64,000 nt of DNA from Oceanobacter sp. (GTDB lineage Bacteria; Pseudomonadota; Gammaproteobacteria; Pseudomonadales; Oceanobacteraceae). The notes beneath the pieces are model-generated. The model ran no database searches. It was not told the DNA's origin and was given only the letters and a program-made list of their open reading frames with translations. The stretch lies in contig NVWL01000005.1 in the NCBI GenBank assembly GCA_002733645.1, positions 62,001-126,000 on the forward strand. The letters run 5' to 3'. Shown in pieces: positions 39,995 to 48,859 of this stretch (the first letter of the stretch is position 1; each line of letters begins with the position of its first letter). The position numbers were made by a program, and so were the translations under genes.

Positions 39995-41305
39995 ATGAAA
40001 GCCGACCTAAGAATCGATGCTCGCTGGATACTTCCAATAAGCGATACCAGTGACATTTTGGAAAACCACAGCATATATATAAAAGACGGTGTGATCACTG
40101 CACTCATACCAACCGAAGCCACTTGCCCAGAGGCTGTCGAGCACCTCATACTTGATCAACACGCCATCTTGCCAGGCTACATCAACGCGCACGGCCATGC
40201 TGCTATGTCTTTATTTCGTGGATTGGCCGACGACCTCCCCCTTATGACTTGGCTTGAAGAGCACATCTGGCCAGCCGAAGGCCAATGGGTATCCTCAGAA
40301 TTTGTCTACCAAGGCACACAGCTGGCGATGGCTGAAATGTTGAAATGTGGCACCACTACCTTCGCCGATATGTATTTTTATTCCGGCGACAGCGTGCAAG
40401 CGGCCATTGATGCTGGAATGCGTACCGTGGCCTTCACCCCAGTCCTCGACTTCCCGACCAATTTTGCCCAAAGCGCAGACGAGTACATTCGCAAAGCCAT
40501 GGCCGCTCATGAGCGTTATCGTCATCAGCCACTGGCTCATATAGGTATCGGCCCTCATGCACCATACACCGTGTCGGATGAACCACTGCAAGAAATCGCC
40601 TTGCTGGCTGATCAAGTTGATATGCCAGTGCAAATACATCTACATGAAACCGCTTTCGAAGTTCAACAAAGTATCGAACTTCATGGTGTACGCCCCATCC
40701 AGCGACTGGCAAACATCGGCTTCCTTAATGAGCGAGTGAGCTGTGTTCACATGACACAAATTGATAACAGCGACATCGACGTATTAAAACAAACCGGCGC
40801 GAGCATTGTTCATTGCCCGGAATCAAACCTAAAACTCGCCAGCGGCTTTTGCCCAGTAAACACTCTACAGAAAGCCGGGATTAGAGTAGCGCTCGGCACT
40901 GACGGCGCAGCGAGCAACAACGACCTAAACATCCAAGGTGAAATGAAAACCGCGGCGATGTTAGCCAAAGCTGTCGCTGCAGACGCCGCAGCTCTTCCAG
41001 CTATCTCTGCGCTCAAAATGGCCACTATCGAAGGTGCCAAAGCCCTTGGTATTGACCATATCACCGGCTCACTAGAAGTAGGAAAATCAGCCGATATTCA
41101 AGCTGTGCGCTTAGACAACCTAGCGCAAACTCCAATGTATGATCCCGCTTCTCAATTGGTATACACAGACAGCAGTCGTCACACGGAATATACCTGGGTG
41201 GCTGGTAAGGCACTGCTCGCAAAAGGTAAACTAACGACATTAGATGAAGAGCAACTAAAAACGGCTGCCAGGAAATGGCAAGACAACATCGCTAGCACTT
41301 TATAA
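39995..41305 (+). CDS. mtaD: 5-methylthioadenosine/S-adenosylhomocysteine deaminase (TRZ/ATZ amidohydrolase)
   Basis: 436-aa metal-dependent amidohydrolase. Metal ligands and catalytic sites are visible as NAHGHAAMSLFRG (His-x-His), IHLHET, the catalytic SNLKLASG and LGTDGAASNNDL. The genomic place, beside ubiG and gyrA, is that of the Pseudomonas methylthioadenosine deaminase, so salvage of MTA (and possibly SAH, adenosine) is the best guess. GAGGA precedes the ATG. Confidence 0.9.
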   Translation: MKADLRIDARWILPISDTSDILENHSIYIKDGVITALIPTEATCPEAVEHLILDQHAILPGYINAHGHAAMSLFRGLADDLPLMTWLEEHIWPAEGQWVSSEFVYQGTQLAMAEMLKCGTTTFADMYFYSGDSVQAAIDAGMRTVAFTPVLDFPTNFAQSADEYIRKAMAAHERYRHQPLAHIGIGPHAPYTVSDEPLQEIALLADQVDMPVQIHLHETAFEVQQSIELHGVRPIQRLANIGFLNERVSCVHMTQIDNSDIDVLKQTGASIVHCPESNLKLASGFCPVNTLQKAGIRVALGTDGAASNNDLNIQGEMKTAAMLAKAVAADAAALPAISALKMATIEGAKALGIDHITGSLEVGKSADIQAVRLDNLAQTPMYDPASQLVYTDSSRHTEYTWVAGKALLAKGKLTTLDEEQLKTAARKWQDNIASTL

Positions 41306-41360
41306 CTTTGCCACTCATAACGCCTGACAACGACTTTTAATACACATAAACGGAAGCACC

Positions 41361-42083
41361 ATGACAGACTCCATCCCCAGCCTGAATGTTGATCGCGCCG
41401 AAATCGCCAAATTTGAAGCTTTAGCATCCCGTTGGTGGGACCTGCACAGTGAATTCAAACCACTGCACGACATCAACCCTTTGCGCACGAACTACATCGA
41501 CAGCCACGCGACGTTAGCCGGTAAAAAGGTGCTAGACGTAGGTTGTGGTGGCGGCATTCTCAGTGAAGCCATGGCGCAACGTGGTGCTAATGTCACCGGC
41601 ATAGACATGGGTGAAGCACCACTGAACATCGCGCGGTTACACGCCTTAGAAAGCGGAGTAAGTGTCGATTACAAACAAATCCCCGTTGAACAACTCGCTG
41701 CTCAAATGCCCGGTGAATTCGACGTAGTGACCTGTCTTGAGATGCTGGAACACGTTCCTGACCCGGCCTCTATCATTAAGGCCTGCCACACTCTAGTAAA
41801 ACCCGGCGGCATGGTGTTTTTCTCGACCATCAACCGCAACCCTAAAGCCTATGCCATGGCGATCTTAGGAGCTGAATACTTATTACGTATGTTGCCAGCT
41901 GGCACCCACGACTATGACAAATTTATAAAGCCAAGCGAACTAACACGCTGGTGTCGTGCAGCCGAACTGCAGGTGATCGACATGACCGGAATGGTCTACA
42001 ACCCGCTAACCAAAGATTACCGCCTAAAAGATCAAGACGTTGATGTGAACTACTTAGTCGCCACAGTCAAAGAAGCACTATGA
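41361..42083 (+). CDS. ubiG: Ubiquinone biosynthesis O-methyltransferase UbiG
   Basis: SAM-dependent methyltransferase carrying out both O-methylations of ubiquinone synthesis. 240 aa. [20 protein letters not shown]-terminus, SAM loop [29 protein letters not shown] and [12 protein letters not shown] are typical. The stop overlaps the next start by ATGA. Confidence 0.97.
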   Translation: MTDSIPSLNVDRAEIAKFEALASRWWDLHSEFKPLHDINPLRTNYIDSHATLAGKKVLDVGCGGGILSEAMAQRGANVTGIDMGEAPLNIARLHALESGVSVDYKQIPVEQLAAQMPGEFDVVTCLEMLEHVPDPASIIKACHTLVKPGGMVFFSTINRNPKAYAMAILGAEYLLRMLPAGTHDYDKFIKPSELTRWCRAAELQVIDMTGMVYNPLTKDYRLKDQDVDVNYLVATVKEAL

Positions 42084-42757
42084 GTAATAAGATTACCCGC
42101 CCCCAAGCGGTGTTGTTTGATCTCGATGGTACGCTAGTGGATACCGCACCGGATTTTTACGATGTAGTTAACACTCTGCGCGCCGATGAAGGGAAAACGC
42201 CACTTCCGCACGAACGTATTCGCGAGCAAGTCAGCAATGGCGGTGTCGCCTTGGCGTGCATTACGTTTGAAGTAGAACGAGAGCATCCCGAGATACAAAC
42301 ATTTCGCCAGCGCGTGCTTGATCGCTACGAAACAGAGATTGGCAGACAAGCAGAGCTCTTTACTGGTTTCTCAGAGGTACTAGACGCTTTAGAGCAGCTG
42401 AATATTCCTTGGGGGATTGTCACCAACAAGCCCGCCAAATACACCCAACTATTACTGGATCGTATGACCCTCAACTCAGCCTGTGTGGTTTGCCCTGAAG
42501 ACGTCAACGAGTCAAAGCCTGCGCCGGATGGTTTATTGCTCGCGGCGAAACAACTTAATGTCGATCCCAATGAGTGCTGGTATGTCGGAGACCACCGTCG
42601 TGATATTGAAGCCGCACACAACGCGCGTATGTTAAGCATTGCCGCCACCTTTGGTTACATTGAACCCACCGACGACCCGATCCACTGGAATGCACACCAA
42701 GTCATACATCACGCCAGTGAATTGATACCACTACTTAATACAACATTAAGTCGGTAA
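42080..42757 (+). CDS. mupP: HAD phosphatase, N-acetylmuramic acid 6-phosphate phosphatase MupP type
   Basis: 225-aa HAD-family hydrolase: nucleophile motif [15 protein letters not shown], motif II IVTNKP, motif III lysine in [10 protein letters not shown] and motif [14 protein letters not shown]. It resembles phosphoglycolate phosphatase (Gph), but the position directly after ubiG is that of Pseudomonas MupP, which acts in peptidoglycan recycling with AmgK/MurU. Sequence alone does not exclude Gph. Confidence 0.82.
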   Translation: MSNKITRPQAVLFDLDGTLVDTAPDFYDVVNTLRADEGKTPLPHERIREQVSNGGVALACITFEVEREHPEIQTFRQRVLDRYETEIGRQAELFTGFSEVLDALEQLNIPWGIVTNKPAKYTQLLLDRMTLNSACVVCPEDVNESKPAPDGLLLAAKQLNVDPNECWYVGDHRRDIEAAHNARMLSIAATFGYIEPTDDPIHWNAHQVIHHASELIPLLNTTLSR

Positions 42758-42907
42758 TGCACGAATAACGAACACACAAGAACAACGGCAACCCGGCAAC
42801 TCTTGACTGCCGCCATTGCCACCCTTGCCGCCAACATACGGCAAAGACCCAACAACAGAGCGGCAAACATGCCGGGCGACACAAAGATAACGAGAGAGAT
42901 CGACTCA

Positions 42908-43705
42908 ATGACTGAACAAAACACCAATTCTTTGCAAAATCGCGTCATATTAGTGACAGGTGGCGGATATGGAATTGGTCGCGAAGCCGCACTCACTTAT
43001 GCACGTCAAGGCGCCACCGTGTTGTTACTCGGACGCACAGAGCAAGCTCTCAACGACACCTACGACATGATTGAAGCAGAAGGTTTGCCTCAAGCGGCAG
43101 TTCTGCCCTTCGATCTAGAACGTACCGACGAAGACCTCTACATAGAACTAGCCGAACTGGTGTCTCAGCACTTTGGGCACCTAGACGGCGCGCTGCTTAA
43201 TGCCGGTGTTTTAGGTCAACGTACCATGCTTGAGAACTACCACTGGGACACCTGGCAAAAGGTCATGCAGATCAACGTTAATGCTCAGTTTTTGCTGATG
43301 AAACACCTGCTGCCGCTGCTGAAATCAGCCCCTGCTGACGCTTCTGTAATCCTCACTACCAGCAGCGTTGGTCGAGAAAGCCGAGCATATTGGGGGGCCT
43401 ATTCCGTCTCCAAATTTGCAACAGAAGGCCTAATGCAGTTGCTCGCCGACGAGCTTGAAAACACCAGTGATATTCGTGTGAACTGCATCAACCCCGGAGC
43501 GACTCGCACGAGCATGCGAGCAGCCGCGTACCCTGCTGAAAATCCAATGACCGTCGTGGATGTCGAGGACATCATGCCTCTCTACCTGCATCTTATGAGT
43601 CCGGCTTCCATCGGTACTCACGGGCAGAGCCTAGATGCCCAACCTAAAAGAGATGCCCAACCTAAAAGAGATGCTCAAGTAAAATCAGAAAGCCCATCTA
43701 AATAA
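42908..43705 (+). CDS. yciK: YciK-type short-chain dehydrogenase/reductase
   Basis: About 265-aa SDR: GGGYGIGREAALTYARQGA nucleotide loop, LNAGVLG, catalytic Ser in TTSSVGRES and YSVSKFA (Tyr-x3-Lys). The start at 42908 is chosen because the fold begins soon after; an ATG at 42803 would add a 35-residue unstructured leader. The C-terminal tail carries an imperfect repeat (AQPKRDAQPKRDAQ) from an 18-bp DNA duplication at 43634-43669. Substrate unknown. Confidence 0.88.
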   Translation: MTEQNTNSLQNRVILVTGGGYGIGREAALTYARQGATVLLLGRTEQALNDTYDMIEAEGLPQAAVLPFDLERTDEDLYIELAELVSQHFGHLDGALLNAGVLGQRTMLENYHWDTWQKVMQINVNAQFLLMKHLLPLLKSAPADASVILTTSSVGRESRAYWGAYSVSKFATEGLMQLLADELENTSDIRVNCINPGATRTSMRAAAYPAENPMTVVDVEDIMPLYLHLMSPASIGTHGQSLDAQPKRDAQPKRDAQVKSESPSK

Positions 43706-43714
43706 ACAACCGAC

Positions 43715-43763
43715 TGCCAATTTCCTGTTCCGCTTTAATAAAAATGAAGTCAGGAAATTGGCA
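43715..43763. terminator. Long inverted repeat after yciK
   Basis: A perfect 13-bp inverted repeat (43715-43727 with 43751-43763; TGCCAATTTCCTG and its complement) with a 23-nt AT-rich loop begins nine bases after the yciK stop. An A-rich then T-rich stretch follows. It probably ends the mtaD-ubiG-mupP-yciK transcript. The length and perfection would also suit a protein-binding site. Confidence 0.55.
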
Positions 43764-43816
43764 AGAAAATCTTAATTTTTCCGTCAAACTATTGTTCATT
43801 TTATATTCCCCACAGG

Positions 43817-43857
43817 CCTAAAACTCTCAATCCTTTGTTTTTATTAGAGTTTTTAGG
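43817..43857. promoter_or_regulatory. Inverted repeat upstream of the sigma-54-like promoter
   Basis: CCTAAAACTCT (43817-43827) pairs with AGAGTTTTTAGG (43846-43857), one A unpaired, around an 18-nt loop. It lies 12-50 bp upstream of the -24 element of the diguanylate cyclase promoter. It could be a regulator site or a terminator (TTTTT lies within the right arm). Confidence 0.4.
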
Positions 43858-43868
43858 TATTTAACAGC

Positions 43869-43884
43869 TTGGCACAGAAATCGC
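43869..43884 (+). promoter_or_regulatory. Sigma-54 type -24/-12 promoter of the GGDEF gene
   Basis: TTGGCACAGAAATCGC has the invariant GG (43871-43872) and GC (43883-43884) separated by exactly ten bases. It matches the sigma-54 consensus TTGGCACG-N4-TTGC with two differences. Transcription would start about 30 nt before the ATG at 43926, which has TGAGG six bases upstream. Confidence 0.6.
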
Positions 43885-43925
43885 TTATTCCTAATCAGTG
43901 AATAAACCAACTGATGAGGTAGCTC

Positions 43926-44882
43926 ATGGTCAGCCCGATGAATGGCAGAGCAGAACTGCGAGACGACAAAGTAATTACGCCTTTTGGCGACCTTGCGCCC
44001 CGCCCAGACATACGCCCTGAAGTACTCTTGCGTTTATCCGGAAAACTACAAACAACACTCGAACTGAGCCAGTTGCTTGAAATTTTCTTGGAAGAAATTC
44101 AACAAGCAGTATTAATCGATGGGTTATCTTTCCATCACGAGCCAAGCAATACCAGCATTGCAGTTGGACGTAATAGCTTGCACACCGCAAATTATCGCCT
44201 GCAAACCCAGCAAGACTACATGGGTGATATTGCCTTTCATCGCTCCACGCGTTTTCGCGAGCACGAACTGGCAAATATCGAAGGCTTAATGACCGCCTTG
44301 GTCTACCCGATGCGCAATGCCCTGCGCTACCACGAAGCACTTGCCGCCGCATTCAGAGACCCACTGACAGGGGCAGGCAATCGTGTCGCGTTAGACAAAA
44401 CGTTAAACCGAGAAATCGAACTAGCGAAACGTCATGATCAAGCCCTATCGATACTCATGCTCGACCTTGATCACTTCAAACGCGTGAACGATGAATTTGG
44501 CCACAGCATGGGTGACAAGGTTTTAAAAGAGGCCGTCAATGCAATGGCCGGATGCATTCGTCAAACCGACATGTGCTTTCGCTACGGCGGTGAAGAGTTT
44601 TTAATTATGCTAAGTAGCGCAGATCAAGCTGGCGCATTACGAATCGCAGAACGCGTTCGCATGGGAATTGGGCAAATGCTGTTCAGTAATAGCAAAGGCT
44701 CTCTGCAAGTAACAACCAGTGTAGGCTGTGCGACTTTGCAAATGTCGGACTCACTCGAAGACATTGTGTCTCGCGCAGATGCAGCCTTGTATGTCGCCAA
44801 AGATCAAGGAAGAAACCGAGTAATTTGTGATCTCGACATGCCATTTATCGAGAAAGAAGAAAGCCAGCATACGCAAGAATAA
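43926..44882 (+). CDS. Diguanylate cyclase (GGDEF domain, GAF-like N-terminus)
   Basis: 318-aa soluble protein making c-di-GMP. The N-terminal ~150 residues look like a small sensory (GAF-like) domain. The GGDEF domain starts at DPLTGAGNRVALDKTLNREI, with the metal site LMLDLDHFKRVNDEFGH and the active-site RYGGEEF. RQTD lies five residues before it, forming an inhibitory I-site. It should therefore be active and product-inhibited. A PA3177-like cyclase occupies a similar place in Pseudomonas. Sigma-54-type promoter upstream; the stop lies within a hairpin shared with the convergent rluB. Confidence 0.93.
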   Translation: MVSPMNGRAELRDDKVITPFGDLAPRPDIRPEVLLRLSGKLQTTLELSQLLEIFLEEIQQAVLIDGLSFHHEPSNTSIAVGRNSLHTANYRLQTQQDYMGDIAFHRSTRFREHELANIEGLMTALVYPMRNALRYHEALAAAFRDPLTGAGNRVALDKTLNREIELAKRHDQALSILMLDLDHFKRVNDEFGHSMGDKVLKEAVNAMAGCIRQTDMCFRYGGEEFLIMLSSADQAGALRIAERVRMGIGQMLFSNSKGSLQVTTSVGCATLQMSDSLEDIVSRADAALYVAKDQGRNRVICDLDMPFIEKEESQHTQE

Positions 44883-44899
44883 CTCTTGCGCCGCTGGCT
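44862..44899 (-). terminator. Two-tier hairpin terminator between GGDEF gene and rluB
   Basis: AGCCAGC (44862-44868) pairs with GCTGGCT (44893-44899), and inside it GCAAGA (44873-44878) pairs with TCTTGC (44884-44889). On the minus strand the outer stem is followed by a T-rich stretch, suiting termination of rluB. It covers the last codons of the GGDEF gene and may also stop that transcript. Confidence 0.7.
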
Positions 44900-44951
44900 T
44901 ATGGGATGAGCTGTCTCTCATAGAGGAACGAGCTAAACGCCTGAAATAACC

Positions 44952-45791
44952 TTAAGCCTTCGGGCGGCGACGTCCCACCGTTTGACGGATCTTTTGCTTG
45001 CCCGCCTGACGATCCATCTGTTCTTTTTCTTTACCGATAAAGCGCTTCGCTTGCTTAGGTCGAACACCCACTAAGTCGTAAAGCTCGTTCACGTCTTTTT
45101 GTCCCATCTCAACCCAAGTTCCTACCGGCACATTACCCGGTAAGAAAATACAGCCATAACGAACACGTTTAAGACGGCTCACAGTAATACCTTGGCTCTC
45201 CCAAAGACGACGAACTTCGCGGTTACGTCCTTCCATCACCACCACGTGATACCACTTATTCTGGCCATCACCATCAAAGAAACGTACGTCAGTAAAACGC
45301 GCAATGCCGTCTTCCAACATAACGCCTTCTTTTAAGCGTTTGATCATTTCTTCATCAACGTCACCACGAACACGCACCGCGTATTCACGGTCAATTTCGC
45401 TCGACGGGTGCATCAGCTTATTCGCCATTTCACCGTCCGTGGTGAATAACAACAAACCACTGGTATTGATATCCAGACGACCGACGTTGATCCAACGTTC
45501 ATTTTTTGTTTTTGGTAAGTGATCAAACACCGTTGCGCGACCTTCAGGATCATTACGCGTACATACTTCACCGATCGGTTTGTTGTAGGCGATAACGCGG
45601 CAAGATTTACCGGCATCCGATACATCAATCGAGCGACCATCAACCCTTACCTCATCATGACGACCAGCACGATCACCCAAGGTAGCAATCACACCATTGA
45701 CCGTGACACGGCCATCGGCAATCCAACGCTCCGCTTCACGACGAGACGCCACACCGGCGATGGCTAGTAGTTTTTGAATGCGTTCATTCAT
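44952..45791 (-). CDS. rluB: 23S rRNA pseudouridine synthase RluB
   Basis: Modifies U2605 of 23S rRNA. 279 aa from the ATG at 45791, giving MNERIQKLLAIAGVASRREAE; the longer frame to 45830 lies within scpB. N-terminal S4 RNA-binding domain (about 1-65), catalytic Asp in VGRLDINTSGLLLFT, then RNREVRRLWESQG. The basic C-terminal tail ends QTVGRRRPKA. The start overlaps scpB by eight bases. Confidence 0.95.
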   Translation of the reverse strand: MNERIQKLLAIAGVASRREAERWIADGRVTVNGVIATLGDRAGRHDEVRVDGRSIDVSDAGKSCRVIAYNKPIGEVCTRNDPEGRATVFDHLPKTKNERWINVGRLDINTSGLLLFTTDGEMANKLMHPSSEIDREYAVRVRGDVDEEMIKRLKEGVMLEDGIARFTDVRFFDGDGQNKWYHVVVMEGRNREVRRLWESQGITVSRLKRVRYGCIFLPGNVPVGTWVEMGQKDVNELYDLVGVRPKQAKRFIGKEKEQMDRQAGKQKIRQTVGRRRPKA

Positions 45792-46674
45792 TGTTCTGTT
45801 CTTTATCCATAGTGTCCTCGGGGAGCGCATCTGCGTCCTGAGGATCTGATTGTTCTGCAGCAGCAGATTCCGCCTGCTGTCCGTGTTTTTCTTCCAAGCG
45901 CTCGAGTATCTGACTTAAATCCCGCACTCGTCGGCCTTCGCCTTTATTCTTGCCGTCGGCCGGCTCAAATACGTTATCTTCAACCTGATCAATCAGGGCC
46001 TCCGCATTGGCTATATCGTCGGCGGTGTCGCTCAATACTTCTGCACCACGCTCTTCGCGCTCATCATCACTGACAAAGTCATAACGCTCCGGCGTTGCCT
46101 GACGCGCGTCAGCATCATCGCCCAAAGCTAACCGTCGGTTGGCATCGTCCATCTCACGAATTTCCATCAAGGACGGTAAATCTTCGAGGGAGGCCAACCC
46201 AAAATAATCGAGAAACTCTTTTGTGGTGGCATACATAGCCGGGCGACCAGGGACATCTCGGTAACCGACAACTCGCACCCACTCTCGCTCTAGCAGGGTT
46301 TTCATGGTACTAGAACTGACCACCACACCACGTACATCTTCGATGTCGCCACGGGTAATGGGCTGACGATACGCGATGAGCGACAATGTCTCCAGTAAGG
46401 CACGCGAATAGCGCTGCGGTTTTTCTTCCCACAAGCGTGCCACGTAGGGTGCGGCGTCAGCGCGCACCTGCAAACGAAACCCCGAAGCAACTTCGCTGAC
46501 TTCTACACCACGGCCTAATAAATCCTTGCGCAATTCAACAATCGCATCATATATCGCCGTCGACGAGGGTGCATTGTCTTCGTCAAATAAGGTTTTAATA
46601 CGTTCAACCGATAACGGCGTTCCTGCTGCCATCATGGCAGCTTCAAGAATGTGCTTCAGCGCTGGCTGCGTCAT
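45784..46674 (-). CDS. scpB: Segregation and condensation protein ScpB
   Basis: Winged-helix kleisin-binding subunit of the SMC-ScpAB condensin. 296 aa: two winged-helix domains (about 1-165, with ILEAAMMAAGTPLSVERIK and ALLETLSLIAYRQPITRGDI, RGVVVSSSTMKTLLE) followed by a long acidic, Glu/Asp/Gln-rich tail (about 180-296) of unknown role. It overlaps scpA by 32 bases, suggesting coupled translation. Confidence 0.95.
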   Translation of the reverse strand: MTQPALKHILEAAMMAAGTPLSVERIKTLFDEDNAPSSTAIYDAIVELRKDLLGRGVEVSEVASGFRLQVRADAAPYVARLWEEKPQRYSRALLETLSLIAYRQPITRGDIEDVRGVVVSSSTMKTLLEREWVRVVGYRDVPGRPAMYATTKEFLDYFGLASLEDLPSLMEIREMDDANRRLALGDDADARQATPERYDFVSDDEREERGAEVLSDTADDIANAEALIDQVEDNVFEPADGKNKGEGRRVRDLSQILERLEEKHGQQAESAAAEQSDPQDADALPEDTMDKEQNNE

Positions 46675-47539
46675 CTGCCCCTCTCAATTTTACGTGAATC
46701 GCCTGCAGTGGTTCGTGCTGCACAATATCAATCAATGATTCTTTGATCAGCTCAAGTATCGCCAAGAAGCTCACCACCACACCCAAACGACCCTCCTCTG
46801 GCTCAAACAAGTTGCGGAAAGGCACAAAGTGACCACCTTTCAGTTGTTCCAATATAGCGCTCATTCTTTCTCGCGTTGAGAGCTGCTCGCGGGCGACTTC
46901 GTGATGTTCAAAACGCTCAGTTCGACGCATTACCATCGCCATTGCAATCATCAGCTCTCGCATATCGACATCCGGATGAATACGCTCCTGAATGCGGTCT
47001 GGCGCATCAATTTGTGCAACGTGAATATCTCGTTCTAAACGCGGCAACTCATCAAGTTGCTCCGCCGCATTGCGAAAGCGTTCATATTCTTGCAACCGGC
47101 GGATCAACTCCGCCCGAGGGTCTTCTTCCCCGTCTTCACCTTCTACCGTATTACGCGGCAATAACATGCGACTTTTAATTTCCGCTAACATCGCCGCCAT
47201 GACCATATATTCGGCGGCGAGTTCTAAATGCAGCGCTTGCATCAAATCAATGTATTGAATGTATTGATCAACAATCTCAGAAACATGCACTTCAAGAATA
47301 TCGAGGTTCTGCTTACGAATCAGGTACAGCAATAAATCCAACGGCCCTTCAAATTGCTCAAGTATTACTTCAAGGGCATCGGGTGGAATGTACAAATCAA
47401 GTGGCAGCTGCGTCATTGGCAGCCCTTGCACTAACGCAAACGGCATTTCATTTTGCCGAGCGTGACCTTTTTGGTCACCGCTTTTAGCGTCAGCAGCTTG
47501 ATTGTTTGTAGAGTGCTTATTGCTGGTTTCCACTGCCAT
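46643..47539 (-). CDS. scpA: Segregation and condensation protein ScpA
   Basis: Kleisin subunit linking SMC heads. 298 aa with a ~50-residue polar N-terminal extension. The conserved core begins LEQFEGPLDLLLYLIRKQNL, then AAEYMVMAAMLAEIKSRMLL. The C-terminal winged helix is VVSFLAILELIKESLI. It is encoded with scpB and rluB as in Pseudomonas and many other gammaproteobacteria that use SMC-ScpAB alongside or instead of MukBEF. Confidence 0.95.
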   Translation of the reverse strand: MAVETSNKHSTNNQAADAKSGDQKGHARQNEMPFALVQGLPMTQLPLDLYIPPDALEVILEQFEGPLDLLLYLIRKQNLDILEVHVSEIVDQYIQYIDLMQALHLELAAEYMVMAAMLAEIKSRMLLPRNTVEGEDGEEDPRAELIRRLQEYERFRNAAEQLDELPRLERDIHVAQIDAPDRIQERIHPDVDMRELMIAMAMVMRRTERFEHHEVAREQLSTRERMSAILEQLKGGHFVPFRNLFEPEEGRLGVVVSFLAILELIKESLIDIVQHEPLQAIHVKLRGADDAASAEAHS

Positions 47540-47565
47540 CGTTGCTTCTCAAGTCAAACGTTCAA

Positions 47566-48783
47566 TCAACGATACGCGAGGCCCATGGCATCACGAACTT
47601 CTTCTAATGTTGCTCTCGCCGCGTCACGCGCTTTTTCAGTGCCTTCGGCAACGATGCTATGAACCAAATCTTGATTCTCTTCAAAATGCTTAGCGCGTTC
47701 GCGCACTGGCGCTTGCTCAGTCACAATGCGGTCAACCACACACTGTTTACACTCAATACAGCCCCACCCCGCCGAGCGGCATTTCTCACTTACTGCAACT
47801 TGCTCGTTTTCAGGGGTAAACACGAGATGAAACTGCCACACTGGGCAGTCATCAGGGTTTCCTGGATCAGACAAGCGTACACGTTTTGGATCGGTCGGCA
47901 TGTTGCGTAAACTGCGCGCTACGTCATCCGGCTCAGCTCGCAGCGGAATAATATTGCCATAAGCATTCGACATTTTACGACCATCAAGGCCCGGCATTTT
48001 GGCCGCGCTTGCTGACAACACAGCATGAGGCTCGGGTAAGATGGCCACGCTATCGCCTTCAAGATACCCCAGTAAACGCTCTTTATCCGCAAGGGTTAAA
48101 CTACCTTGTTCTCTGATCAAAGCCTGTGCAGTAGCCAGAGCGTCAGCGTCACCATAACGAGTAAACGCCAATCGTAGTTCACTGTATAACTTGCCGGTTT
48201 TCTTACCTAGCTTACGCACCGCGGCTTCGGCGTTGCTGGCAAAATCTTGCTCGGTGCCGTAAAGATGGTTAAAGCGTCGGGATATTTCACGAGCCAGCTC
48301 AACATGCGGTGCTTGATCGGCTCCGACCGGGACTAAGCCTGCTCGATAAGCCAATACATCGGCGGTTTGCAATAAGGGATAACCAAGCACACCAAAACTC
48401 GCATTATCGCCATCTCGGTGCTGATCAAGATACTCTTTATAGGCCGGTGCGCGTTCAAGCCAGCTCAGTGGCGTGATCATTGAAAGCAGTAAATGTAGTT
48501 CTGCTTGTTCCGGTACTCGGCTTTGAATAAATAAGTTAGCTGAGCCGGGGTTCACCCCAGCAGCCAACCAATCGATGACCAAATCCCACGTCGCAGGAAG
48601 AATTTTATCCGGCGATTGGTATTTGGTCGTCAGTGCATGCCAATCAGCAACAAAGAAGAAGCACTCGTACTCATGCTGCAGCTTTACCCAGTTTTTTAAC
48701 ACACCATGATAGTGCCCTAAATGTACTGGGCCGGTAGGTCTCATTCCTGATACTACCCGCCTCTGCGGATCAACTGTGCTCAA
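47566..48783 (-). CDS. trpS: Tryptophanyl-tRNA synthetase, insertion type with Fe-S-like cysteines
   Basis: 405-aa class I synthetase charging tRNA-Trp. The HIGH-type motif is PTGPVHLGHYHG and the KMSKS-type motif is GRKMSNAYGN. Compared with the 338-aa paralogue next door it carries an extra segment (about 195-255) before KMSNA. Cys313, 335, 342 and 345 are spaced C-x21-C-x6-C-x2-C, with another at 348. This is nearly the C-x22-C-x6-C-x2-C pattern that binds a [4Fe-4S] cluster in Thermotoga TrpRS. This longer form is common in pseudomonads. Confidence 0.92.
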   Translation of the reverse strand: MSTVDPQRRVVSGMRPTGPVHLGHYHGVLKNWVKLQHEYECFFFVADWHALTTKYQSPDKILPATWDLVIDWLAAGVNPGSANLFIQSRVPEQAELHLLLSMITPLSWLERAPAYKEYLDQHRDGDNASFGVLGYPLLQTADVLAYRAGLVPVGADQAPHVELAREISRRFNHLYGTEQDFASNAEAAVRKLGKKTGKLYSELRLAFTRYGDADALATAQALIREQGSLTLADKERLLGYLEGDSVAILPEPHAVLSASAAKMPGLDGRKMSNAYGNIIPLRAEPDDVARSLRNMPTDPKRVRLSDPGNPDDCPVWQFHLVFTPENEQVAVSEKCRSAGWGCIECKQCVVDRIVTEQAPVRERAKHFEENQDLVHSIVAEGTEKARDAARATLEEVRDAMGLAYR

Positions 48784-48859
48784 GCCGACGTCCTCTTCTA
48801 TCGATCATATAAGTCTGTCCATCATACTGGCAGTGTACTCCAGATCACTTAAATGTATA

